DNA from: Streptomyces sp. NBC_00523
GTDB taxonomy: Bacteria > Actinomycetota > Actinomycetes > Streptomycetales > Streptomycetaceae
Length of the DNA stretch: 64,000 nt
Direction of reading: 5' to 3'
Assembly (NCBI RefSeq): GCF_036346615.1
Contig: NZ_CP107836.1
Location: 4,712,001-4,776,000, forward strand
A program made the position numbers and the translations under genes. Below, piece after piece: positions 24,881-32,874 of this stretch. Position 1 is the first letter of the stretch. Each line of letters begins with the position of its first letter. Below the pieces are notes generated by a model, which was not told the origin of the DNA, searched no databases, and was given only the letters and a program-made list of their open reading frames with translations.

Positions 24881-25588
24881 TCACGACGGCATGGCGGAAG
24901 CCGTACGGTCCGAACCGTCCGGCCGGCGGTCCCAGTCGTCCGGGAGTTCGGGCACCCGCCACGCCGGATCGGGCCGCCAGTCCTCCCAGCCGTCGCGGAA
25001 CGGCGCCCCCCAGGAGCGGATCAGCCCGACCGCCTCGCGCCCCGCCTCGCGCACCCGGCACGCCGTGTCCGGCGTGATCAGGCCGACCCGCTGGGCCTGC
25101 TCGAACTCGTCCTCGTCACGCCAGAGCCAGCTGCGGTCCGGGTAGACGGAGATGTCCAGGAAGTGGTCCTCGGAGTCGGTGCCCCCGGCCCACCTGGTGC
25201 GCGGCTCCTCCAGGTTCACGTACCAGCTGCGGAACTGCCAGGCACGCTCCCAGAACAGCCAGACGGACCAGGGCTCGCCGGCTCTGGCCAGCTTCAGCAC
25301 GCCGTTGCCCAGCCAGAGCGAACGGGCCGTCGTGCGCGGGGCGGTGTAGCGGGTGGCGAGCGGTTCGGCGTGCACCTCGGTGCCGTCCGCGAGGACCGGC
25401 TTGACGCACTCGGTGCCGGGCGCCACCCACACCGCGAGCAGCTCCTCGGTGTCCTGGACGACCGTGACCGGGCGGCAGATGTGGAACGCGTGAGCGGCGG
25501 AATCCGGCCGTTCGGGGCCGTTGCCGCGGTAGCGCCACAGAATCTGGTCACCCGGCGCCCAGCGCTCGGTCCCTCCGGTACCCGTCAT
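24881..25588 (-). CDS. DUF402 domain protein
   Basis: The 235-residue cytosolic protein contains the DUF402 core WYVNLEEP followed by DISVYPDRSWLWRDEDEFEQA (about residues 130-175), with the conserved Asp and Glu residues that bind metal in characterised relatives. Members hydrolyse nucleotide-linked substrates; FomD, for example, acts on a cytidylylated phosphonate and others act on nucleoside diphosphates. The substrate of this copy cannot be told. It starts at ATG 25588, 44 bp after the end of fumC in the same direction, so cotranscription with fumC is possible. Confidence 0.85.
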   Translation of the reverse strand: MTGTGGTERWAPGDQILWRYRGNGPERPDSAAHAFHICRPVTVVQDTEELLAVWVAPGTECVKPVLADGTEVHAEPLATRYTAPRTTARSLWLGNGVLKLARAGEPWSVWLFWERAWQFRSWYVNLEEPRTRWAGGTDSEDHFLDISVYPDRSWLWRDEDEFEQAQRVGLITPDTACRVREAGREAVGLIRSWGAPFRDGWEDWRPDPAWRVPELPDDWDRRPDGSDRTASAMPS

Positions 25589-25632
25589 GGAGAGATCCTA
25601 CGGAGCGCGCGGCCCCGGCACCGTGGCGCCCG

Positions 25633-27036
25633 TCACGGGCGGGTCATGCGCAGTACGTCCAGGGCCTCGTCGAGCTGCTGTTCGGTCAGGTCTCCGCGCT
25701 CCACGTAGCCGCCTTCGAGGACGACCTCACGGATCGTCCGGCGTTCCGCGAGTGACTTCTTGGCGACCTTGGCCGCTTCCTCGTAGCCGATGTACTTGTT
25801 CAGCGGGGTGACGACGGACGGCGAGGACTCGGCGTACTCCCTGGCCCGCTCGGCGTGCGCCGTGATGCCGTCCACCGTGCGGTCCGCGAGCAGCCGGGAG
25901 GCGTTGGTGAGCAGCCGTACGGACTCCAGCAGGTTCTTCGCGATGACCGGGAGCATGACGTTCAGCTCGAAGTTCCCGGCGGCCCCCGCGGCGGCGACAG
26001 TGGCGTCGTTCCCGGTCACCTGCGCGGCGACCATCAGGACGGCCTCGGGGATGACCGGGTTGACCTTGCCCGGCATGATCGAGGAGCCGGGCTGTAGGTC
26101 GGGCAGGGAGATCTCGGCGAGGCCGGTGCGCGGCCCGGACGCCATCCAGCGCAGGTCGTTGCAGATCTTGGTGAGCGAGACACCGAGGGTGCGCAGCTGG
26201 CCCGACGTCTCCACCAGGCCGTCCCGGGCGCCCTGCGCCTCGAAGTGGTCGCGGGCCTCGGTGAGCGGCAGGCCGGTGACGCGGGCCACCTCGGCGATGA
26301 CGGCGGCGGAGAAGCCGGGCGGGGTGTTGATGCCGGTGCCCACGGCCGTGCCGCCGAGGGGGAGTTCGGCGAGGCGGGGGAGCGAGGCGCGCAGCCGCTC
26401 GACGCCGTAACGGATCTGGGCGGCGTAGCCCCCGAACTCCTGGCCGAGGGTGACGGGTGTGGCGTCCATCAGGTGGGTGCGCCCGGACTTCACCACCGTC
26501 GCGAACTCCTCCGCCTTGCGCTCCAGGGCGGCGGCGAGGTGGTCCAGGGCGGGGATCAGGTCGGCGGTGACCGCGGCGGTGGCGGCGATGTGGATCGAGG
26601 AGGGGAACACGTCGTTGGAGGACTGCGAGGCGTTGACGTGGTCGTTGGGGTGGACCGCGCGGCCCAGGCGCTCGGTGGCGAGGGTGGCCAGGACCTCGTT
26701 GGTGTTCATGTTCGAGGAGGTGCCCGAGCCGGTCTGGAAGACGTCGACCGGGAACTCCGCGTCCCAGCGCCCTTCGGCGACCTCGCCGGCCGCCTCCTGG
26801 ATCGCCTCGGCGATGTCCGGGTCGAGGACCTTCAGCTCGGCGTTGACCTTGGCGGCGGCGGCCTTGATGCGGGCCAGGGCCTCGATGTGGGCCCGCTCCA
26901 GGCGCTGGCCGGAGACCGGGAAGTTCTCCACGGCCCGCTGCGTCTGGGCCCGCCACTTCGCGTCGGCGGGCACCCTGACCTCGCCCATCGAGTCGTGCTC
27001 GACGCGGTAGCCCTCGGCCGTTCCCTGATCCGTCAT
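25633..27036 (-). CDS. fumC: Class II fumarate hydratase FumC
   Basis: The 467-residue protein catalyses reversible hydration of fumarate to malate in the TCA cycle without an iron-sulfur cluster. The superfamily signature GSSIMPGKVNP is present with its catalytic Ser loop, as are SQSSNDVFPSS and TGSGTSSNMN. The length matches FumC. The start ATG at 27036 has a near-perfect AAGGAGG. A second, unrelated class I fumarase is encoded about 6 kb away, giving oxidant-resistant and iron-dependent isoenzymes. Confidence 0.95.
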   Translation of the reverse strand: MTDQGTAEGYRVEHDSMGEVRVPADAKWRAQTQRAVENFPVSGQRLERAHIEALARIKAAAAKVNAELKVLDPDIAEAIQEAAGEVAEGRWDAEFPVDVFQTGSGTSSNMNTNEVLATLATERLGRAVHPNDHVNASQSSNDVFPSSIHIAATAAVTADLIPALDHLAAALERKAEEFATVVKSGRTHLMDATPVTLGQEFGGYAAQIRYGVERLRASLPRLAELPLGGTAVGTGINTPPGFSAAVIAEVARVTGLPLTEARDHFEAQGARDGLVETSGQLRTLGVSLTKICNDLRWMASGPRTGLAEISLPDLQPGSSIMPGKVNPVIPEAVLMVAAQVTGNDATVAAAGAAGNFELNVMLPVIAKNLLESVRLLTNASRLLADRTVDGITAHAERAREYAESSPSVVTPLNKYIGYEEAAKVAKKSLAERRTIREVVLEGGYVERGDLTEQQLDEALDVLRMTRP

Positions 27037-27150
27037 CGTTCAACCTCCTTGAAGCCGCCCAAAAAGATGAGCACTTGTCTTGTTCGATGTATTCCCAAGC
27101 CGCCTACCGACCAGTAAATACCGGGGGTAACCACAACCCGGGGAGGCGCA

Positions 27151-28674
27151 ATGAGGCGCACCAGGCACAGACTCCGCTGTACCGTCGCGGCTGCCGCGGC
27201 CATCGCGGCGGCGTTCGGCGGGATGACCGCGGCCGCCGGACCGGCCGTCGCGCGGCCCGGTACCACCAGTACCGCATCCACCCCCCTGTCGCCCGAACTG
27301 GAGGCCATCCGCGCCGCGGAGGCCACCCGGCTGTACGGCGACCCGGCCGAGCGCCCGCTCGCCGAGCGCAAGACGGGGCTCATCTCGCTCGGCGACAGCG
27401 AGATCTCCGGCGAGGGCGTCGGCACGTACGAGGCGGGCACCAACGGCCCCGACAACTGGTGCCACCGCTCGCCCGACTCCGCCATCCACCGCACGGGGAT
27501 CCCGGCCGACGTCACGTACAACGTCTCGTGCTCCGGCGCGTACACCGGAAACATCGTCATCGGCGGCTCCAAGCAGTACGCCGACGAGCTGGTGCAGAGC
27601 GACAACCTGGCGGTCAAGGCGCGCAACACCCGCATCAAGATGATCGTGCTGGTCGCGGGCGCCAACGACGACCTCCAGTTCGGGCCCGTCATGACGGACT
27701 GCGTGGAGCGCTGGGTCCTCATCCAGGGCCCGTGCCGGTCGAAGTACGAGGGCGGCTGGCAGGCCCGCGTGGACGGGCTGGTCCCCAAGGTCGAGAAGAC
27801 CGTGCGCGACCTGCGCACCGTGATGACCGGCGCCGGTTACGCGGACAGCGACTACAAGCTCGTCGTCATGGGCTACCCGAGCCCCATCGGCCCGGACTTC
27901 TACGACAACCCGAACTTCCCCGGGAAGCTTCCCGGCGGCTGCGCGGGATACGACTCCGACGCCGCCTGGGGCCGCAACACCGCCGTTCCCGCGTTCGAGC
28001 GCGGCATGCGCAAGGCGGCGGCCGACACCGGCGCGGTCTACCTCGACAACTCGCGGCTCTTCCACGGCCACGAGGTGTGCAGCGAGTCCACCTGGGCGCG
28101 CGGCCTCTACATCGACCTGTCGCACTTCCCGCCGGACTCCAACTCGGTGCGCCAGTCCTTCCACCCGAACGCGGCCGGGCACGGCGCCTTCGCCTCCTGC
28201 CTGACGCAGATCTACAACTCCGGCCTGCGCGAGGCGAGCTGCGCCGACCCGGCGAGCACCGGGCAGCCCGTCCTCCAGCCGGTCGCCTGGGACGACGTCT
28301 TCAAGCCGCTGCGCGGCGAGGCGACCTCCAGTTGCCTGGACGCCCCCGCCTCCGCCACCCGCAACAACACCGGGGTCACCGGCTGGGAGTGCCACGGCGG
28401 ACGCAACCAGGGCTGGTGGTACGACTCCGGCACGCAGACCCTGCGCACCGAACTGAGCCACGACCGCTGCCTCGACGTCCCCGGCGCCGACTACAAGGCA
28501 GGCGCCTCGCTCATCCTCTACAACTGCTCGGGCGCCGCCAACCAGCGCTTCGTGAGCCAGTCGGGCACCCTGCGCCCGGCCGCGTCCACGGGCCTGTGCG
28601 CGACCCTGGCGGGGGCCCACGACCCGCTGAGGCTGCAACCCTGCGACGGCACCGCGAAGCAGCGCTTCGCGTAA
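27151..28674 (+). CDS. Secreted SGNH hydrolase with C-terminal ricin-type lectin domain
   Basis: The 507-residue protein has a signal peptide (about 1-36, ending AGPAVAR) and an SGNH esterase domain (about 70-365). Its nucleophile is S83 in SLGDSEISGEG, with N172 in VAGAND and the catalytic His H338 in SFHPNAAGH. It ends in a ricin-B/CBM13-like lectin domain (about 385-507) with QxW-type repeats (NQGWWY, NQRFV, KQRFA). Six or more cysteines suit disulfides in the exported protein. It probably removes acyl groups from polysaccharides or lipids it binds. ATG 27151 has GGGGAGG upstream. A hairpin terminator follows. Confidence 0.88.
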   Translation: MRRTRHRLRCTVAAAAAIAAAFGGMTAAAGPAVARPGTTSTASTPLSPELEAIRAAEATRLYGDPAERPLAERKTGLISLGDSEISGEGVGTYEAGTNGPDNWCHRSPDSAIHRTGIPADVTYNVSCSGAYTGNIVIGGSKQYADELVQSDNLAVKARNTRIKMIVLVAGANDDLQFGPVMTDCVERWVLIQGPCRSKYEGGWQARVDGLVPKVEKTVRDLRTVMTGAGYADSDYKLVVMGYPSPIGPDFYDNPNFPGKLPGGCAGYDSDAAWGRNTAVPAFERGMRKAAADTGAVYLDNSRLFHGHEVCSESTWARGLYIDLSHFPPDSNSVRQSFHPNAAGHGAFASCLTQIYNSGLREASCADPASTGQPVLQPVAWDDVFKPLRGEATSSCLDAPASATRNNTGVTGWECHGGRNQGWWYDSGTQTLRTELSHDRCLDVPGADYKAGASLILYNCSGAANQRFVSQSGTLRPAASTGLCATLAGAHDPLRLQPCDGTAKQRFA

Positions 28675-28688
28675 CCCGCCGCTGACGC

Positions 28689-28727
28689 GGGTACGGGGAA
28701 GGACCGGCGTGGCCCTTCCCCGTACCC
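28689..28727. terminator. Terminator between convergent SGNH hydrolase and M18 peptidase genes
   Basis: GGGTACGGGGAAGG (28689-28702) pairs with CCTTCCCCGTACCC (28714-28727), a 14-bp perfect stem. It lies 15 bp from one gene and 8 bp from the other. Confidence 0.8.
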
Positions 28728-28734
28728 GTCCCCC

Positions 28735-30036
28735 TTATCCCGCTGTCACGAACGCCGTCAGGATCGCCGCCAGATGACCCGGGTCCCGCGCCCCGCACAG
28801 CTCACGGGCCGAGTGCATCGAGAGCCCCGGCACCCCCACGTCGACCGTCGGCACACCGAGGCGGGCCGCCGTGAGCGGGCCGATCGACGTGCCGCACGGC
28901 ATCGCGTTGTTCGAGACGAACGGCTGCCACGGCGCGCCCGACCGCTCGCAGGCCGACGCGAACAGCGCGATCCCGGTCGAGTCGGTGGCGTACCGCTGGT
29001 TGACGTTGACCTTGACCGTCGGGCCGCAGTTGGGCAGCGGCTGGTGGCCCGGGTCGTGGCGCTCCGCGTAGTTCGGGTGCACCGCGTGCGCCATGTCGGC
29101 GGACACGCAGTACGCCCCGGCCAGCGCCCGCGACCAGTCCTCGCCGCTGCCGCCCCGGGCCGACACCGAACGGCTCAGCACCCGCTCCAGCATCGGGCTC
29201 TGCGCCCCCGTGTCCGAGCCGCTGCCGACCTCCTCGTGGTCGAAGGCGGCGAGCACCGGGATGTACGCCGGAGGCTCGGCGGCCGTCGCCGCGGCGGTCA
29301 GCGCGGTCACCCCGGCGTGCACCGACACCAGGTTGTCCAGCCGCGACGACACCAGGAACTCCCGCTCCGCGCCCAGATAGCCGGGCGGCTGCACGTCGTG
29401 CAGCATCAGGTCCCAGCCCAGCACCTCGCCCGGCTCCGCCTCGGCCGCCGCCGCGACCCGGCGCAGCAGCGCGCCCTCGTCGGCCGCGCCGAGCGACCAG
29501 ATGGGGGCGATGTGGCGCTGCCGGTCCAGGGCGAGCCCGTCGTTGACCGTGCGGTCCAGGTGGATCGCCAGCTGCGGCACCCTCAGCAGCGGCTCGTCGA
29601 TCTGCACCAGCCGGGACTCGGTCCCGCCGCCCGGTGCGCGCAGCGCGAGCCGCCCGGAGATGCCGAGATCGCGGTCGAGCCAGGTGTTGAGCGGCACCCC
29701 GCCGTAGATCTCCACCGCGACCTGCCGCCAGCCCGCCGAACTCGTGTCGGGCGTCGGCTTGATCCGCAGGTTCGGCGAGTCGGTGTGCGTGCCGATGATC
29801 CGGAACGGGGCGTGGGCGGGCAGCGACTCGGGCACGTACCAGGCGATCAGCGCGCCCCCGTTGACGACGAAGGCGCCGCCCGTGGTGCCCGTCCAGTCAT
29901 CGGTTCCGCGCAGTTCGCGGAAGCCCGCCTTCTCCAGCCGCTGGGCCGCACTCGCCACGGCGTGGTACGGGGAGGGGCTGGCGGAGATGAAGGTGAGCAG
30001 GTCGTCGGCATGGCTGCGGTGGGGGACCGGCGTCAT
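28735..30036 (-). CDS. M18 family aminopeptidase
   Basis: The 433-residue cytosolic metallopeptidase removes N-terminal, mainly acidic, residues from peptides. The zinc-binding and catalytic elements are visible: HTDSPNLRIKP (His), the conserved SSRLDNL, FDHEEVGSGS (Glu-Glu), and the C-terminal MHSARE (His). The order and spacing follow yeast and bacterial M18 enzymes, and the length is normal. I place the start at ATG 30036 (MTPVPHRSHADDL), with AAAGGCGG upstream; the frame stays open beyond it but loses family similarity. Confidence 0.92.
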   Translation of the reverse strand: MTPVPHRSHADDLLTFISASPSPYHAVASAAQRLEKAGFRELRGTDDWTGTTGGAFVVNGGALIAWYVPESLPAHAPFRIIGTHTDSPNLRIKPTPDTSSAGWRQVAVEIYGGVPLNTWLDRDLGISGRLALRAPGGGTESRLVQIDEPLLRVPQLAIHLDRTVNDGLALDRQRHIAPIWSLGAADEGALLRRVAAAAEAEPGEVLGWDLMLHDVQPPGYLGAEREFLVSSRLDNLVSVHAGVTALTAAATAAEPPAYIPVLAAFDHEEVGSGSDTGAQSPMLERVLSRSVSARGGSGEDWSRALAGAYCVSADMAHAVHPNYAERHDPGHQPLPNCGPTVKVNVNQRYATDSTGIALFASACERSGAPWQPFVSNNAMPCGTSIGPLTAARLGVPTVDVGVPGLSMHSARELCGARDPGHLAAILTAFVTAG

Positions 30037-30472
30037 GCGGTGTCCGCCTTTCCGGAGTGGGACGGTGAGGGTGGCGCTGCCGCCCGGGATTCGGACGGGG
30101 TCGGCAGGGGCGAGGGCGGCGGCGGACCCGTGGGGGCGGCCCGCGTCCGTCGGTGGCACCGGGCCGGCCGCCCGGCGGTGCGGAGTTCTCCGGCAACGCC
30201 GGACAACCCACCGCATGCGTGTGGTGCGCCGCAAGCCCGGCGGGCGGCCCGGTGCGCGAAAGCGGCGGTGCGCTGCGGGGCGCCGCGGGGCCCCGGACGG
30301 GCGCCCGGGGCCCCGCTCCGGTCCGTGCCGGGTCCCCGCGGATCCGGCCGGGGCCGTGGCGCGGGCGTCGCGGCGGTAGCGCGAGATTGGCTGATTCCCG
30401 ATGTACGTGTAAAGGGCCCGAATCCGGCCGGGTGCCGCCGTTCCGTCCCGCCCGCTGCGGCCGTCACGCCCG
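30037..30472. other. Gene-free region, very GC-rich
   Basis: About 435 bases between the M18 peptidase start and the MFS gene end. Several frames are open only because of the GC content. None has a start with a ribosome-binding site or a plausible product. A short GGGCCCGAATCCGGCCGGGT element (about 30415-30434) could be a weak terminator for the MFS gene. Confidence 0.45.
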
Positions 30473-31747
30473 TCACGGCGCCGGCGCGGCCGCCCGCGCC
30501 CGTCGTGTTCCCGCCGTACGCACCAGGAACACCACCGCCATGGCGAGGGCCGCGCCGTGCGACCAGCCGACGACCGCGAGCGGGCTGAAGTGCTCCAGGG
30601 CCGCCGCCACGGCGATCATCCCGGCCCCGAAGCCCAGGTTCTCCACCGTCGCGGACAACCCGAAGGCGTGCGCCCGGGGCCCGGCCGGCAGGGTCTGGAG
30701 GTGCGAGGTGTACGAGACCTCGGTCAGGCCGTCCGCCGCGCCCGCCACCAGCGCGATCACGGCCGTGGCCGCCGCCGGGAACCCGGCGAACGCCAGGATG
30801 AACGCCGCCGACATCACACAGGTGCCGTAGCCGAAGCCCGCCGCGCCCATGGACCGGCCGGTACGGCGCCCGTACCGCTGGATCACCTGCTGCGCCACGA
30901 TGTTGCCGACCGCCCACAGGCACCAGAACGCGCTGACGAACAGCGCGGGGTGCGCGTCGTCCAGCGCGGCGGAGTGCACGGGCAGCGCCGCGTTGTGCGA
31001 CGAGGAGCCGAGCGCGTCCACCCCGCGCAGCCCGACCATCAGCCCGAGACCGGGCACCGCGGCCAGGGCGGCGAACGCGACGGGCTTCCGGCGCCGGGGC
31101 CGTTCCCCCTCCGGCTCCTCCGTAACCGCCTTGCCCCGGCCGCCGCCCGCGACCGGCAGCAGCGCCACCGTCAGCGCGCAGACGGCGAAGGTGCACAGGT
31201 CCACCACGAACGCGGCGGTGTACCCCACCAGCGACACGACCACACCCGCCGAGGCGAAGCCCGCCACCATCGCCAGCGAACGCCCGGTCACCGACAGGGA
31301 GTTCGCCCAGGACCGCCGCTCCTCGCCCACCATCTCCGGCACGGAGCTGCGCAGGGCCACCATGAACAGCGTCCCGCAGGCCCCGACGACCAGGGAGACG
31401 GCGAACAGCGCGGGCGTGCGCCAGCCGTCCGGCGCGACGATCAGCGGGACCATCACGGCGCCCTGCGCGACATTCGTCCAGAGCATCACGCTCTTCGCCG
31501 TGCAGCGCGCGAGCAGCCCGCCCGCGATCAGCCCGGCGAGAAATCCCGCGCCCAGCCGCAGGGCCATGAACAGCCCCATCGCGAGCGCCCGCCCCGTCGT
31601 CTCGTAGACGAAGAGGTTGAGCGCCACCATATTGAGGAACGTGCCGTACGAAGAGACCGCGTATCCGGCCACCAGAAATCGGAAGAAGCGCTCATCGCGC
31701 GGTGGTGCGGGCGGTTCGCCGACGGGAGCGGGGCTGCTGGAGGGCAC
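30473..31747 (-). CDS. Major facilitator superfamily transporter
   Basis: The roughly 424-residue protein has about 11-12 hydrophobic segments spread over its whole length with a central polar loop (GRGKAVTEEPEGERPRRRKP, about 205-225), the usual MFS arrangement of two halves. The early segment GTFLNMVALNLFVYE and the following short basic loop match drug/metabolite exporters of the MFS-3 type. The substrate is unknown. I chose GTG 31747 (VPSSSPAPVGEPP), close to the first membrane helix. It is divergent from a LuxR-type regulator with only 71 bp between the starts, so that regulator may control it. Confidence 0.85.
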   Translation of the reverse strand: MPSSSPAPVGEPPAPPRDERFFRFLVAGYAVSSYGTFLNMVALNLFVYETTGRALAMGLFMALRLGAGFLAGLIAGGLLARCTAKSVMLWTNVAQGAVMVPLIVAPDGWRTPALFAVSLVVGACGTLFMVALRSSVPEMVGEERRSWANSLSVTGRSLAMVAGFASAGVVVSLVGYTAAFVVDLCTFAVCALTVALLPVAGGGRGKAVTEEPEGERPRRRKPVAFAALAAVPGLGLMVGLRGVDALGSSSHNAALPVHSAALDDAHPALFVSAFWCLWAVGNIVAQQVIQRYGRRTGRSMGAAGFGYGTCVMSAAFILAFAGFPAAATAVIALVAGAADGLTEVSYTSHLQTLPAGPRAHAFGLSATVENLGFGAGMIAVAAALEHFSPLAVVGWSHGAALAMAVVFLVRTAGTRRARAAAPAP

Positions 31748-31818
31748 CCTGTCATCGTGGGCCAGAGCCCGGAACCGGGGCCCGTTCCCCCGTATGCACA
31801 AAGGTAATCTGCACCCTT

Positions 31819-32835
31819 GTGAAGGACGATCAATCCCGCCCACCGGTGTGTGATTGCCGCGAATCGGCGCCGGACGGCACCGGCCGCCCGCAAGACCCGC
31901 CGCAGCAGCCGTGCGCGAGCGCCCTCGCCACGTACCGGCGCGCGCTGGTCGCGGGCAGCCTGCCCCGCGAGGAGGTGGCCGGCTGTCTGACCGCCCTTCA
32001 CCTGATGGTCCCGGACCGCGCGTCACCCGGCTCGATGGTCCCCGTACCGCCGGAGACCGCCTCCTACGCCGCACTCGCGCCGCTGGAGGAGGCCGTGCTC
32101 GAACGGCGCCGCGCCCTGCGGGCCACCCGCGCCACCCTCGCCGCCTTCGAGACCCTGTACGCCGATGTGCACCGGCTCGAACAGCCCGCGCTCACCCGGC
32201 TCTCCGGGGAAGCCGTCATCAGCAGGGCTCTGGAGGCCGGGGTGGCCGGCTGCCGCGAGGAGATCCGCACCGCGCAGCCCGGCGGCGGCCGCCCCGAAGA
32301 GGCGCTCCGGGAGGCGCTCGTCCGCGACCTGGGGAACCTGCGGCGCGGCATCCGCCAGCGGACCGTCTACCAGCACACCGTCCGCTCGGACCGGGCCACC
32401 CTCGCCTACATCGAGCAGGTCGGCGCGGCCGGGGCCGAGATCAGGACGCTCGCCGAGGTGACGGATCGGGTCATCGTCGTGGACCTCGACCTCGCCTTCG
32501 TCCCGTTCTCCGACGCACCGCACGAGGCGCTGTGCGTACGCCACCCGGCGCTGGTGCGCTTCCTGGCCCGCGACTTCGACGAGGCATGGGCGCGGGCCGT
32601 GCCCGTACGGCCGGAACGGGCGCCGCTGCGCACCCCGGTCGTCACCTCCGACCTGCAACGGGCCATCCTGCAAGCTGTGGTGAACGGCGAGACGGACGCC
32701 GCGATAGCCCGCCGGATCGGGATGAGCAGGCGCAGCGTCGCCGAGCACATGCGCAAGGTCTCCGAGCAGCTGGGCAGCACCAGCCGCGCCCAGCTGGGCT
32801 ACCTCGTCGCCACCTCGGGGCTGCTCGACGGCTGA
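31819..32835 (+). CDS. LuxR-type HTH regulator with an uncharacterised N-terminal domain
   Basis: The 338-residue protein has a long helical N-terminal and middle region without a recognisable sensor. It ends in a LuxR/GerE-like helix-turn-helix (about 278-335; RAILQAVVNGETDAAIARRIG and MSRRSVAEHMRKVSEQLG). The middle region (TVRSDRATLAYIEQVGAAGAEIRTL...VDLDLAFVPF) resembles the TrmB/LuxR-like regulators abundant in Streptomyces. The start at GTG 31819 lies eight bases after a -10-like TAATCT (31805-31810), suggesting a leaderless mRNA. It is divergent from the MFS exporter, its most likely target. Confidence 0.75.
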   Translation: MKDDQSRPPVCDCRESAPDGTGRPQDPPQQPCASALATYRRALVAGSLPREEVAGCLTALHLMVPDRASPGSMVPVPPETASYAALAPLEEAVLERRRALRATRATLAAFETLYADVHRLEQPALTRLSGEAVISRALEAGVAGCREEIRTAQPGGGRPEEALREALVRDLGNLRRGIRQRTVYQHTVRSDRATLAYIEQVGAAGAEIRTLAEVTDRVIVVDLDLAFVPFSDAPHEALCVRHPALVRFLARDFDEAWARAVPVRPERAPLRTPVVTSDLQRAILQAVVNGETDAAIARRIGMSRRSVAEHMRKVSEQLGSTSRAQLGYLVATSGLLDG

Positions 32836-32836
32836 C

Positions 32837-32868
32837 CGCCGCCGGAAGGGCGCGCCCCTCCGGCGGCG
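32837..32868. terminator. Terminator between convergent regulator and fumarase genes
   Basis: CGCCGCCGGAAGGG (32837-32850) pairs with CCCCTCCGGCGGCG (32855-32868) with one mismatch around a CGCG loop. It is placed between converging genes and can serve both. Confidence 0.75.
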
Positions 32869-32874
32869 CGGCGC

